DNA of 64,000 nucleotides from positions 63,469,594 through 63,533,593 of the forward strand of contig NC_034413.1 of the NCBI RefSeq assembly GCF_002078875.1, given 5' to 3'. The translations under genes were made by a program, and so were the position numbers. The stretch is from Numida meleagris. Its lineage: Eukaryota > Chordata > Aves > Galliformes > Numididae. The notes beneath the pieces were generated by a model. The model did not search any database, had not been told where the DNA came from, and saw only the letters and a list, made by a program, of their open reading frames with translations. Shown here one piece after another: positions 11,823 to 23,839 of the stretch (position 1 is the first letter of the stretch; each line of letters opens with the position of its first letter).

Positions 11823-14800
11823 CAATATCACATAATTATGTGTTCATTTTTTCACTATTATCCCAAGGGGTTTAGCACTATGCTAAACTAACAAAAGGGA
11901 GAGCTGGAAGGGTGAACTCATGTCCACTGCTCACAGATCTCCTGTCCCCTTCACTCTGTTCAGGTTTGTTCTGAAACACGAGATGTTACTGTGCTGTTTC
12001 ATGAAACAGAAGGATGAAATCAGGCCAAAAAGACCAATTTAACTCCTATCTTTCTGTGTAGGAGAATGAGATAGAAGGTTAATATGATTTATTCTCCTGT
12101 TCTGTTACAAAGGCTGCATTTTCTGGGAAAAATTACTCCTACCTACCTCAACCGTGTTTAAAAAAAAAAAAAGCCTTCTTGATCTATAGCAGTTTGGTAA
12201 AACATCTACTTTTCTAAATGACTTTAAAATCATCTGAATGCTATAAAAAAATCTGAAGGTTAATGCTTCCATTTTGCTATATTAGTTTAATTTTGCAGCT
12301 TAGACGCTAAAGCTGAATTTGCTTTGATTTTATGCTGTCCCTTGGTGGCTGCTTATGTTGCCTGCAGTCTTGTGCTGGCATTGCACGGCACTAAGGGAAC
12401 AAGCTATTTCAAGAAAATCTCGCTGTTGCCCTATTTATTTTCTCTGTGCCTAAAGGCCAAAAGGCAAAGCAGCTGGTGTCATTCTGGTATGCAGTGGGAA
12501 AAGCTCTGGCTATGAAATCTCAGTCTTTTCCAATGTGATTGATGGAGTCCTCAACACCTGGAATTAGGAAAAATAAAGTCTCTAAAAAATAAACTCCCTC
12601 CTTTACATTTTAAGACTGTTTGCACACTTCCAGGTTTTTCCTGAAATGCAGCAAGAAAATTTCCAGTTGTTTAAGAACTACTTTAATCTTATCAGCTTCT
12701 TAGCTATAGGGATTTGTAGTTATGAACGTGGCAGCCTGCGATAACTAGCTCATTAGCAAATGCGTGAGTCGGGGCTCTGCTGAATGTTTGGGTTTTAGAT
12801 GCTGCAGTGCTGTGTGGTTCAGGTAGTGCTGAGGGAGGATGTGCTGCTGTAGGAGGTTACCTATTAAAGTAACATACTGATCTCTGTATTAATGTATCTA
12901 ATTCCAAATATTATTTACAATGTTGATTAATGAGGGGGGAAGATGGCATTAAAAAAAAACTGAACACTGATAATTAGCAGAACTATGGTCATATGGACAT
13001 CCATAGGTAGATGAGTAGCATCTACAAGAGACATGTGCTGCAAGGAAAGAAACAGATTTACTTTTGCAGAGGGCAGTTGTCTTTCAGCAGGAATACAGTT
13101 TTACCCTACCACACTCAGATCACTTCTGTCAGTCTCAGGAGTGATGTGACCTCTTCAACTTCCTTCCCTTTTTGGAAGTCCTTTTCCCCTTTGCATAATC
13201 AGAAAAAAGAACTGGCTGCCTTCTGAACACATCTGTTCCTTTTGGACAGTCTTGTGTTCCTCAGTACATCATCAAGGGCTCACATTTGGATGATGCATTG
13301 TGCTAATCTGTACTGAGATACAATTACTTAAGTGACATATTGCTAAGGAACTCCCGTCAACTGGCAGGGATGACTGTAGAGATTCTCACTAACAGCTATA
13401 CTGTTATTTAAGGGGAATGAATTATGTTTTTGAATGTCTGAGCTCTGGTTCAGAAAGGGAAACTGTATGACTACATGCACAAGAAAGCTGGAGGAAGTGT
13501 ACCCAGCCAGTTATGTGTATAGCTTAAATGAATGATGGGAACTTTCCTTTATTTTTACAAGGGAACGAGCATCTGCTCTTGCAAGTGCTGGTTAACAGGC
13601 TCTTTTCCCCATGTGAAGTGGAGCCAATGGTCATGCTCTAGACCATTCCAGGAGGAGCACAGAGCTTTGTAGCTCAAAGCAAGGGTGTTTAATAGAGGAG
13701 AGACACAGGAGAACGCAGTCCTTGCTATACTTAAATAGGCTGAAAGGGAGTTTGCTGTTCCCTTCTCTTCTGAAACAAACAGTTATAATGATAGAGAGGA
13801 AATATGAGGTGACTTTAACTTTAGAGCTGAGGTTCTTTCTCTTTTCTCCATCTTTCTCTGTTGAGTTTTATTTATGCTAAAGTATGACAGGGTATATCAT
13901 GAATAAGTGAGTATACCATGAAAAAGTGGTACTCTTCCCTCTGACTTCAGTGACGTTTGGATAAAACTGCTAGGGCAGTGTCTGTGACAGTTTTAGCAAT
14001 AAATCCAAAGATCCTGCAGACAAAACTAGATTTTGTTGACATTTATAGTAAGTGACAAATAATCTTCAAAAATTTCTGGAGGAAAGCCTGTACTATGCAC
14101 TGTGAAGGCATTTCTTGGTGCTCCAATTATCTTTATTATATTTTATGGTGTTCTTTTGTCATTCTAGAGATCTGTGTTTCCTGCTTAAATTCAATTTGGA
14201 GTATCAAATAAAACCATGTTCTTCAGTAATTATTTCTCCCACAGTCATTCTCTCCTCCATCTTTGTCATTCTACCCTCTTCTAGCTAGTGTGCTTTTTCC
14301 AGCTCTGGGATAGATTGTCCACTGATGATAACCCAGAAAAAGTAATGACAGTAGTTCACGATAGATTATTTCATCCTGTGTCATTTCTAAAATTATTTCC
14401 CACAGCCTAAATTCTTCCTTGTCATCCAAAACATCTGTAAAATCTACTTTTTCAGCCTGATAACGAATACTTCTGGAATTAGCCAGCTTGTATCTTATTC
14501 TGTAGGGTTTTTCTTTCTAGCTTTCTTGATTCCATCTTATCTAACTTAAAACTTGTTGAAGAAAATGCTTTCCTATTTTTTTTTTACTGCCTCAGCCACA
14601 GAGCCTCTTAATTGGCTGCATCCTTTTGATCTTGTTTCTTCCCCTTCAGTGATCCACATGATAACTTTTGTTCCATGCAGGCCAGAGAACGTTTCAGCAG
14701 GATAAAAAGCTTGTGTTGCTTCTGTGGGTCAGAGGTTCAACATTAAGCTCTTTTGTAGTTAGAGATCATAGATGGCTGCTTACCAATTGGTAGAAATAGA

Positions 14801-16729
14801 AAAAACAGGCAATACTTTTGTCAATAAACACTTGCAGGAAGTATCTCTGCTGGAAGTATCAAAAAAATTTCCTGTAATATAGCTCATGGTGGATATCATC
14901 TTTTCCATCAAAACCTGGCAGGTTTTGCTTCTGCCTTCTGTATGTCAGTTCGCTTTCTAATGGGATCTTCTGAATCTCACCTGTTTGAGAGCTCCTGGTC
15001 ACCCTTCACATCTGGTTGCACGAGTCAGGTGGGACTGTTTCTCATGCCTAATCAGGGAGCTGTAACATCACGTGGATGCAAACATTAGTTGTATATATTT
15101 TTTTCTAGCATGTAGATTCTGAACAAGTGTATTCACGTGAGTATCTGTGGATGTTTACAGCTTTAATATTTATGTGAATACATTTCCACACCAGTATTCA
15201 AGCATTTCTTGAGAATCTGAAATGTACGCTTGGTCCTGTTTTTCTTCAGCCCTTTCTTATGTGTCCTAACTCTTACAGATAAGTGAGTTATCTGATGATC
15301 TTTTTCAGTTTTTCCTCATTTTTTCTTAATTTCTTTTATCCTCATTGATGGGGCTTTTTACTTTTCATTCATGAAAATGTTTCACTATTTATTTATACCA
15401 GTACACTCTTGCTGAGACTCTACAGGTCACTTTATAGCCTACTGTGTCAGCGGTTAACTGAGATTCTTTAATCTCTCTTTCTAAAGCAAATATTTCCTCC
15501 AATTTGATAGCTTAATCCAGTGTCCTTTAAAGCTGAGTTATTTCTGCTGATAACACTTCATGGTTTACTGGATCACTTCACACTCTCAGTAGCATGACAT
15601 GCCCTTCATGTTCACAACTCAGCTGTTTGCCTTTCTACTGGAAGTTGCTCAGATTTTGTAAAGCAGTAATATTCACCTGTATGAAACTAAGGGAAACTGT
15701 GGGCTTGAGCTCTTCACAGTCCTTTTTGCTGGGGTTATATGCAGAACTTCCAGGTTCATTAGAAAGAGGAAACAAGGCTACACTGATTAACAGGTGAAGG
15801 AACTCCCTGGGTGCCTTTCTGGCAGATTAACAACAGGTCATTCTAGGAGTTAAATCCATTGTTGGCGTGTGCTGTTTGTTTTTTTTTTAACCCTGCAGTC
15901 TGGTATGCAGCCACTTCACCCCCTCTCTTCCTCTGCATGGTAATGGAGAATGGATATGGATGAAAAATTTTAAAGGCTGCTGAGCACATTAGTTTTCACA
16001 GTAGGTTGGGTGTTTAGCACAGGCGTTTGTGAAATAGCATCATGTTGGTAAAGGGCATGGCCCGTGATAGCCTTGCAATGTTCCCTTCCATCTATGTGAA
16101 GCGGGAGTCTTCCATAGGCTGCAATTTAAGTTTATAAACAAGACGGTTAGCACAAGAGAAAAGAATGGGTGTTTTTTTTTTTGATTCACAAAGCAGACTT
16201 TCAGCAGGTGAAGCTGTCAGAGATCAGTTAGTCCCAGTAAATCTGAGGGTCATTTCTTCTGCCTAAAATTTTTCTTGGTGAATTTATCTCTATTGCACTT
16301 CAGAAGTCTGTCACACCATGTTTCTCGTTTCCCTTAATTCTATTAGTCAGTCATAAAGGCTTATCAAATGATTTCAGTTAAGGGTATGATTACAAACTAT
16401 TCTGTTTTATTCACTTTTTTAACTAAAAATATTATTGTATTTATATTAACTTTTTCTTGTATTTCCATTCCAATTATAAAATTTCTTAGAAGACAAGAAA
16501 AATCTATGCTGTATACCAAATATGGTAGCTTTTTGGTACAAATGATTACTTGTGCTAAGACTCATGAAACTTGCGAGATAGACGAACATTTTTACGTAAC
16601 TGTCAGGAAATTCACACAAGGCTGCAATATAATTCAGTATATCATAGCAAACAATGAATAATACAGCTGCACAAATAACGCAATCAGAACTCAATACTTT
16701 AATTTATGAATGTATTTGCACATTAATTT
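11823..16729. other. Non-coding DNA, no gene or repeat recognised
   Basis: About 4.9 kb without CR1 or a believable exon. Frames are 71 codons or fewer. There is a locally CpG-containing patch around 12722-12775 in otherwise CpG-poor sequence. Two small inverted repeats lie side by side at 13626-13647 (AATGGTC/GACCATT) and 13664-13680 (GCTTTG/CAAAGC). Short T runs are frequent, for example 11 T at 16172-16182. Confidence 0.6.
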
Positions 16730-16861
16730 TGTATTTGTGTAGTTAGGGATGGATGCTTTGTTTTTATTCCATGTTTCTTTTTCTATTGGCAAAATTTTAT
16801 TGTTATTTTTATAACTATTATTATTAGTTTTATTTTGTTTTTGTTTTACATTATAGAACCG
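16730..16861. repeat. T-rich low-complexity patch
   Basis: About 130 bases rich in T with short TTA and TTTTG units on the + strand. It is low complexity rather than a clean microsatellite. No function is implied. Confidence 0.5.
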
Positions 16862-17796
16862 CAGAGCTAAATAATAAACAAGGCATTTTTGTGTGATTTA
16901 CTTTGCTAAAATATGCAGTAGCTCTCCTGAATGTGTTAACAGGATTGAAGGAATTGATAGAAGGAAAGAAAATGAAGTAAGGCTGAGAAAATACAAGGCT
17001 GCAATGAATATGTTTTGCATAGCAGTTAATAGGACAGGCAGCACTGTGTATTTGTGCTTAGAGTTTAAAAGATAAGCATAAATACAACTTCATTTTTGGC
17101 TTGTCACTGATGCAGTAGGATAAAATTTTTGATGTTTCACCAGTAACAAAAGAATTCAGATACACTGGGCCAGTCTCACATACATCCCTGAACACACAGG
17201 GCACGTTTTCTTAAATGTAAGCCTGTTGCTCTTGAGAAAGAAGGGAATGAAAGTCTCAGGACTATAGTGCTGCTGGGGAGTTCGGTAAATCCTTGATCAA
17301 GTGGTTCAAAGGTAACTATAAGAACAGAAGCAGAGGAAATACGTACAGGAGTCTTATGTGGTAGGCAGGTAACTATCTCTGAGATAAACCTTAGGTGCAC
17401 TTTCTCCCACATTACTCTCAATTGTCTTCCTGTCACAGCCTTGGACCCATTACATCCATGACATAATTTGTCTGTATCTGTGGCAATTGTTCAGGCAGGT
17501 GATGTGTTGCTTTGGAGCACAGATGCTGCATGCATTTACTACAGTGGTATGGATTTTAAACTCATTTGATTGCTTTTGACAGAGAACCTAATGCTGAAGC
17601 AGCTGATTTGGGAATTTTATTTTCACTATTCAGGCACAAGAGTGAATTTAAAAATGGCCCTTCTGCTTTCATGCTCCTTAGTCCCTGCACCACCTGTAGC
17701 CCTCTTTGAACGATTTTAGACTTTCCTATGCTTTTAATGTCCAGTCTAGAGTTTGAACCAGGACATACTGTCTGTGATGCTGTCAATCCATTTACC
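16862..17796. other. Non-coding DNA
   Basis: No gene or repeat recognised. Minus-strand frames of 86-89 codons (17176-17436 and 17562-17831) have no motif. Confidence 0.55.
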
Positions 17797-18249
17797 TTAT
17801 GCCCATCTCTCTGGTGAAAAATAAGAAGCAATGAAAGTCACATTCAGAATACGATCCTGATGCAGGGATCTCCTGCTGAACGTTATCTCATATTTCAGCA
17901 GCTTTCTTGGATGCAGGACTTGGAAACATTTACATTTTTTGCTGGCTGTGCTGCATGCTTGCTTTTTTTTTTTTTTCCTAAGTGTCCTCAGCTTGTTTTT
18001 CAATATGTCCTTGGCTAGTTTCTTCATACTCACTTTCTCAGAATTAGCTTGGCAGCTGAGGTCCAGGAAGCAGAGCAATGCTCTTGTGAGCAGATAGATG
18101 CTATTCAGTTTCAGTTTGGATAGGTATATTAACTTTCTCCAATGCAGTAAAGAAACCGAAGGCTTAGTGGAACTTTTTGAAGAGTTCTGTGTGTTCTGTA
18201 TAATGGAATGTATAAAACATGTTTTGATAAAACTACCCCTCCCCGCCAA
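17797..18249 (-). other. Longest open frame outside CR1 (150 codons), probably chance
   Basis: The frame is open for 150 codons but its first codon is TTG. The first good ATG is at 18027, which leaves about 76 residues. The translation is lysine-rich where it reads through the antisense of a 14-base T run (17963-17976). I see no domain, signal peptide or splice structure. An unknown exon or decayed repeat is possible but unsupported. Confidence 0.1.
17963..17976. repeat. Poly-T tract, 14 bases
   Basis: An uninterrupted run of 14 T. On the minus strand it gives the run of lysine codons in the overlapping open frame. Confidence 0.9.
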
Positions 18250-21200
18250 AAAAAAATTAATTAATTTCCATTTTTTCCTTGTTAATTCCTTTCTTCCTAC
18301 CTTCTTGGTGAAGTATCTCTCTTGTTTGCTGATGATGCTGTGAATAACTTATCTGGATCTTATAGAGTTAGGGTGAAAGAATATTGTGGAAAGAAATACG
18401 TTATAGGATACATGAATACAAGAAATCACAAATTAAGGCAGCCTAATGTATTTATTGCTAAAACATCTATCATACACAGCAGCCCCACCTTTGGTTATGG
18501 AATTATCTTCTTTGCATGGGAATATCAAATCTACCAACAAGGCACCCTGATGTTGGCACAGCTTTGCTGACAAGGCAGGGAATTCCCAGCCTTTGAAAAA
18601 CCAGAGCCCATAAGTGATATAATAACTGCAGTAACAAGGGCATGGTTCTGCCAGTGTCACTGGGTGCCTGTGCAAGCAGAAAATGCTTTGGTCATACAAT
18701 CACACTGCAGAGATAGCACTTGTGACTTTGTACTCTACATATGGTCTGAGAGTATTCAAGTGAATGTAAGTGTAGTTTAGTGAGTCCTGCGTGCTGGCAG
18801 CATGATGTGGGAAGATTTTAGGGGAGTAAGAATCAAATCCAGTGTGGATTTTTTTTTTCCTCTTAATTGGACAAGTCATTCCTTTTAAAATGAACTCTTT
18901 GTAGATAAGTTTTAGTAATCATGAAAATATGATAAAGGATATAAGGTGCTTACTTGCTCATAATGTTAGAGTTCATCTTCCAACTTCTACATCAGCTAAA
19001 TCCTCTTTCCTCCCATGTTTATGCCAGTCCCAGAAGCAATGCACATGCAAATATGCCTATTTTGTAACTTAAGTTTCCACTTCATAGGAATTCAGTCCAT
19101 TTACACAACTGGGTACATGTCCAATATTTTCCTGCTGGCAGGGCTCCAGGCAGCTCTGTGTCATGTGGTGGACATGCACAGCTAGCTGCTCATTTTGCTG
19201 CTGAGTAAAGGGCCTTGAGATAAAATCTGAATGACTTATTTTCAGAAAACATACGGCTATCTTTGTAAATTTAATGTGTCCCATCTGTATCTCCAGTACT
19301 CATATTAATGCAAAGCTGAGTATGGGGGCAGGAAATCCTGACTCTCATGAGAAATGAAAGCTTTCAGGGATAGTGAGGTTTAAAAAACATTGCCTTTACT
19401 TGCATGAACTGTCTCAGGTCTTCCACTCCTGCAGAAATTTTTCATGACATTTTGTAAAACATTTTTTTCATTAAGTCACATTAAAAAAAAAAACAAAATC
19501 AAGCGCAATGAGGAAATTAGAGTGATATTCAATAATTTTATATTGACCAGTTTTAATGATTATGCTCAGTCCTACTTGGAAAAGGAAATTTTGGTTGACA
19601 GATGCACTGACTCTGACTACTGGGTTGTGTACCATCTGTAGCAGCTTGTTCCGGATCATGGACTTGGCTGGAAGATGCTGATCTGTGGGCTGGATTTTCT
19701 TTCAGTGGACATCAGAGCTGTTGCATGCAAAAATCCCCCACCACTACGGAGTCAGGATATTCAAGGACACAGACCTGTATTTAATATGTTGGAAGTGTTT
19801 TTATGTCCATTGATTTAAATACAACCACCATCCTCTTTCTACATCAACTGAAATTTGTGAAAATTTTACTGTTGTGGGTCCCTTGGACTGAAATGAATCT
19901 TGTGTTTTTTAACTGTGCCTCGTGATTTCATTGATGAAGTTTGATTGCTCACCAGTTTTGCCCGAGCCTCAACCAAAAGTCCATCAAAAACAGAGAGCTT
20001 TATTCTTATACTCTGAAGTGACAGAGTTATCAAGCCCTGCATTTTCATTGCTTCCTAGCAAAATTAAAATGAAGGATATCATAGGACTGGTGACCAATTC
20101 ATTTCTAATCATTTCTCAGAGAGTTTGTTCTCTGTGCTGTGTTAATGTACATGTAGAATTTATCACTCCATTTTTTTCTGGCATTTGAAGAGAGAAGCAA
20201 ATATATAGCTGCACTTTTAGCAAGTAATACAATTATATTGATGCTTGTTTCTATTTCATTTGTGTTTCATAGTGATGGTGTATCATGTAAAATGTTCAGG
20301 AACTAAATTCCACTCTCATTTACTTTGGAACATGCTCTGTACCACATCATTTAAGTCAGAGAAACAATTTTCGGAGGAGCATTGACAGCATGCCCAGCCA
20401 AGTGTACTGTAGGCTCCACTCAGGGCATAAGGAGCTCTAAAATCCCCTTATTTATTGTTCTCTTGATGAGATTTAAAGCTAATAGAGATTTAAGGTGTCC
20501 CGTTCTAACAATTAAAATTAGTGCAGCAACTAGATGTCAGTAAACATTTTCAGCTGGTCAGGAGCCCTCTCTGTGGGATATGATACCCAGGTAACGTACA
20601 GCCCTTGGACCACCAATGTAATGCAGTTTGCTGTGTGTTTGTACCAGGAGGGCTGCTGCCTTTCTGCTCTGCCTGTTGAAGGTCTTTAAAATGCAGGCAT
20701 GCAACACTACCAGGCCAATGGTAAATTTTGTGAGACTATTCAGAGCGAAGGGTTTGGAAATAAAAGTATGACTTCACTAGGCATTTAATCAGCCTCTGAT
20801 TTTGGCTTCAGAAACCAGTGGATTACTTCTTGAAGTTTGGACCTTGAATCAAACCCAGTAAGGCAACATGTCAAAAAAGAAAGAGGTGACCTATTGTTTT
20901 GAAATGCCACAGTTGGCCGTTTTCTCTCTTCTGGGTTCTCTTTCAAGGCTTCACCTGTTTTGACTGAACCAGTCAGCACCTGACATTTAGATAATGGCTC
21001 AGCTGAAGCACATACATGGTGCACGCTGAATATACCCTTTGACTTTCAGCTTCCCTTTCTGGAATGATCCATGACATTTGGATTCCCTTACACTGTAATT
21101 TCTGAATCTAAAATCTTCACTTACGTGCATCGCTGAAAGGCACAAAGGTGATCACAGGTCAGATGCATCCTTTCCTGCCAAATGCTTGGCACTCTGGTTA

Positions 21201-22059
21201 ATTATAGACCTAGAAAAGCATTTAAAAGACTTGCTTTGATTCTGTCTCTCAGTCCTCTCTATCTTGCATTGTGTATTTTCTCAGTTGCCTACCTGTGGGA
21301 ACATTCTTTAGCTTTCATTTTCCCAGGACTCTCTTTTAAAGCCACAAAATATTTTGACACTGATAATTTTTTCCCTCTGTTCTCTACAGAGGCAGATCAC
21401 ATGCTTTGGTTACTCTTTTCACATGTCTCCAACTGAATTATTAGCACCTATCATGATCATCCTGTGATTACTTTCACAACACATCATCATTATATTACGG
21501 CAGCTCTCCTTGCAGCTTTTCAGAACAAGGACAGCATTAGCAGGGCACAGATCGCACAGAGTGCTTGTTCATGAGTTAAGTGGTTTAAACTGGAAAATAT
21601 CTTCAGTAAAGAAACGTGGAGTAGTCTGTAGTTTAGTGATTAAAAAGCAGGTTGGATCCGCATTCAACCTATTCTCTGTTCTCTGATACAGTAATGGCTT
21701 GTTCCTGGTATTTGAAATGAAAAACACCCCTTGTCTGACCAGTTCTGGGTAACCCTTAATGCCTCATCAACAATGATAGTTGTATCTATCATTTATTCTG
21801 ATGTTTCAAAATTATCTGAATACTATATTTTTTGCCTAGCTTTTGTATTCTATTTTGCTTTAAAAGGGTCTTTAATGGGTTATACTGACTGGACCTGAAC
21901 AACTCAATTACTTCACTGTTTGCGCTGACCACCTGTTGAAACTTAGACATACATCTTTCCAATTAAGATGCTGCTAATTCAGGTTTTCTTGCTAATCTAT
22001 GCATAGAGAAATATTAGGAATGTTAAATATTAAAGAGAAAGTGGGAGCAGTCAAATACA
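18250..22059. other. Non-coding DNA, no gene or repeat recognised
   Basis: About 3.8 kb of AT-rich sequence. Frames are 88 codons or fewer and without motifs. No CR1 tail, tRNA box pair or tandem repeat was found. Confidence 0.6.
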
Positions 22060-22220
22060 GGCAAAATAAGAAGTAAAATGGAAACTGATTTTTAAGTTAA
22101 TGAATTATTCAGTGATGACTATGAAAATAATTACAGGTGGTGTAATCAGTGACCCTTCTGGCCTCTTTAAGTAATTACCTTTGAATAGAAATCATCAAGT
22201 CTTTTCTGCCATTCTGCAAT
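22060..22220. other. TAAT-rich block (possible conserved non-coding element)
   Basis: Complex, non-repetitive AT-rich sequence with several homeodomain-type cores, including AATAATTACAG near 22127 and GTAATTACC at 22171-22179. The texture resembles vertebrate conserved non-coding elements, but that is only an impression. Conservation across species has not been seen. Confidence 0.2.
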
Positions 22221-23616
22221 GTGATAAAGCATTGACAGTGCGTTCTTACTCTGTATTGTCCCATGCCATCTCTAGATAATGCAGTATTGTTGCATTTTCT
22301 TTGATCTTCTGAACTAACATAAATTTAGGAAGATATGATTATTAAATATCCAAATCATATTGTATTGTTATATAATTGAATGAAGTCATGTCATTAGGTA
22401 AAATAGGTTGAGACTACAAAATAATCTTGGGAGTTACAGGCACAATTTAGATACAAAATTAAAATTATTGAGAATGTTGATTCTGAATCCTCTACAAAAA
22501 GATGCAGTTTGAGGCTTTTTAGAAGAAAATGATTGTCAAAGCACATTGTTTCTCATACTGGAACTAGTTTAACAGCCAAGTAAATTTGCTAATGAAATGT
22601 ATTTCATATGAACCATCATTTTGCTTTACACTCCACAATTGGGCAACACCAATACAGTGAGAGCAATAGACAAAGAGTAACTTACAAGTCATGTGACTAT
22701 TAATTTTTTTATCTATGTCTTCAATAACACAGCCTGATCTGATTTTAAGAGAAAATGTATGTATGTTCCCTGGGCCAGATGTTCAATCTCATGGAGTCTT
22801 GAGGAGATTTATTCTCAGCGTATTTATTTGTAGTCTATTAAAATATACGAGTGATATTTAAAGACACGTGTTCATTTATTTTTTAAGGTCATTCTTGTTA
22901 CTTAGTGCAACTAATCTTTCTTCAAAGTAAGAAAAAGATTGTGAGGTTCACATGTGTTTTAACATCCGTAAATTTCATACCAAAGATAGGTTTTGCCTCT
23001 TGTTGGTACTGATTCTTGTGTGACTGCTCAAAGGGGCTTGGAATGAAGATCAGATAATGCAGTGGTGTCCTAGCTGATAATAATACTATATGGGCTGCTG
23101 AGCACAGGCATGGACAAGTTGCTTCTCCCTGCTCCCTTTTCTGATCAAGTTCCCTTTGAAATCTGTGTCTGTTTGTTCTGTAGGTTCTTCTTCCCTCTGC
23201 AGAAGGGCATTAGTGTAGTGTAACCTTTCCAGCCCTAATCTCCATATCTTTTTTTCCAATAGCAAATAAGTGACTAATTGGCCAAAATAGCGCCGTGTTT
23301 TTTAAGGTCAAACTGAGGACAATGTTCTCCAGATATTCTATGTAGTCATATGGCGAGCCCTGAACTGTTATGGCTTTAAGCAAAGCCAATATTATTGCTT
23401 TATTTTTTTTTCCAATTGTAATAGTGACTAATTAAACTACTTGAACAAAGATCAAAGTTAAGCAATGAATCCAAGTATTGTGGTTGATATATGTCGTATT
23501 TTTCACAATGTGCCGTCCAAGGAAGCAGTTTGTCATGTATCATGTGCTTCATGCTGAGTAAGTAGGTACAGCTTACTGCTAGGATAACTCGGAGAACTCT
23601 TTTGCACTGTATCTCC
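22221..23616. other. Non-coding DNA
   Basis: No gene or repeat recognised. A 72-codon minus-strand frame at 23400-23618 has no motif and overlaps the A/T runs at its ends. Confidence 0.6.
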
Positions 23617-23633
23617 AAAAAAAAAAAAAAAAA
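23617..23633. repeat. Poly-A tract, 17 bases
   Basis: An uninterrupted run of 17 A. I looked upstream for a processed pseudogene or a polyadenylation signal and found neither. Confidence 0.9.
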
Positions 23634-23821
23634 GTTTAGTAGTATAAGCTTTAGGTTCCTTCACCTCTTCGTAGACAGGGAGGAAAAGCTTGCTTCCTAT
23701 ACTTGTGCCATTTTAGTAGATTTCAGTTCACCTATTCCACAGACACTCAGGTATGAAGCAGGAGTGAACTAAGCCCTGATTTTTTTTTGATCTTTTCCTC
23801 CAAACAGACTATGAATAATTT

Positions 23822-23839
23822 AAAAAAAAAAAAAAAAAA
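23822..23839. repeat. Poly-A tract, 18 bases
   Basis: The longest homopolymer in the window, 18 A, followed by a nine-base A run at 23851-23859. No retroposed gene body is recognisable next to it. Confidence 0.9.

Noticed and set aside
17797..18249. 150-codon minus-strand frame as a gene
   Set aside because: It needs a TTG start, shrinks to about 76 residues from the first ATG, owes its lysine run to a poly-T tract, and shows no domain.
23617..23839. Two long A runs as tails of processed pseudogenes
   Set aside because: No retroposed coding sequence or AATAAA signal in a sensible position upstream of either run.
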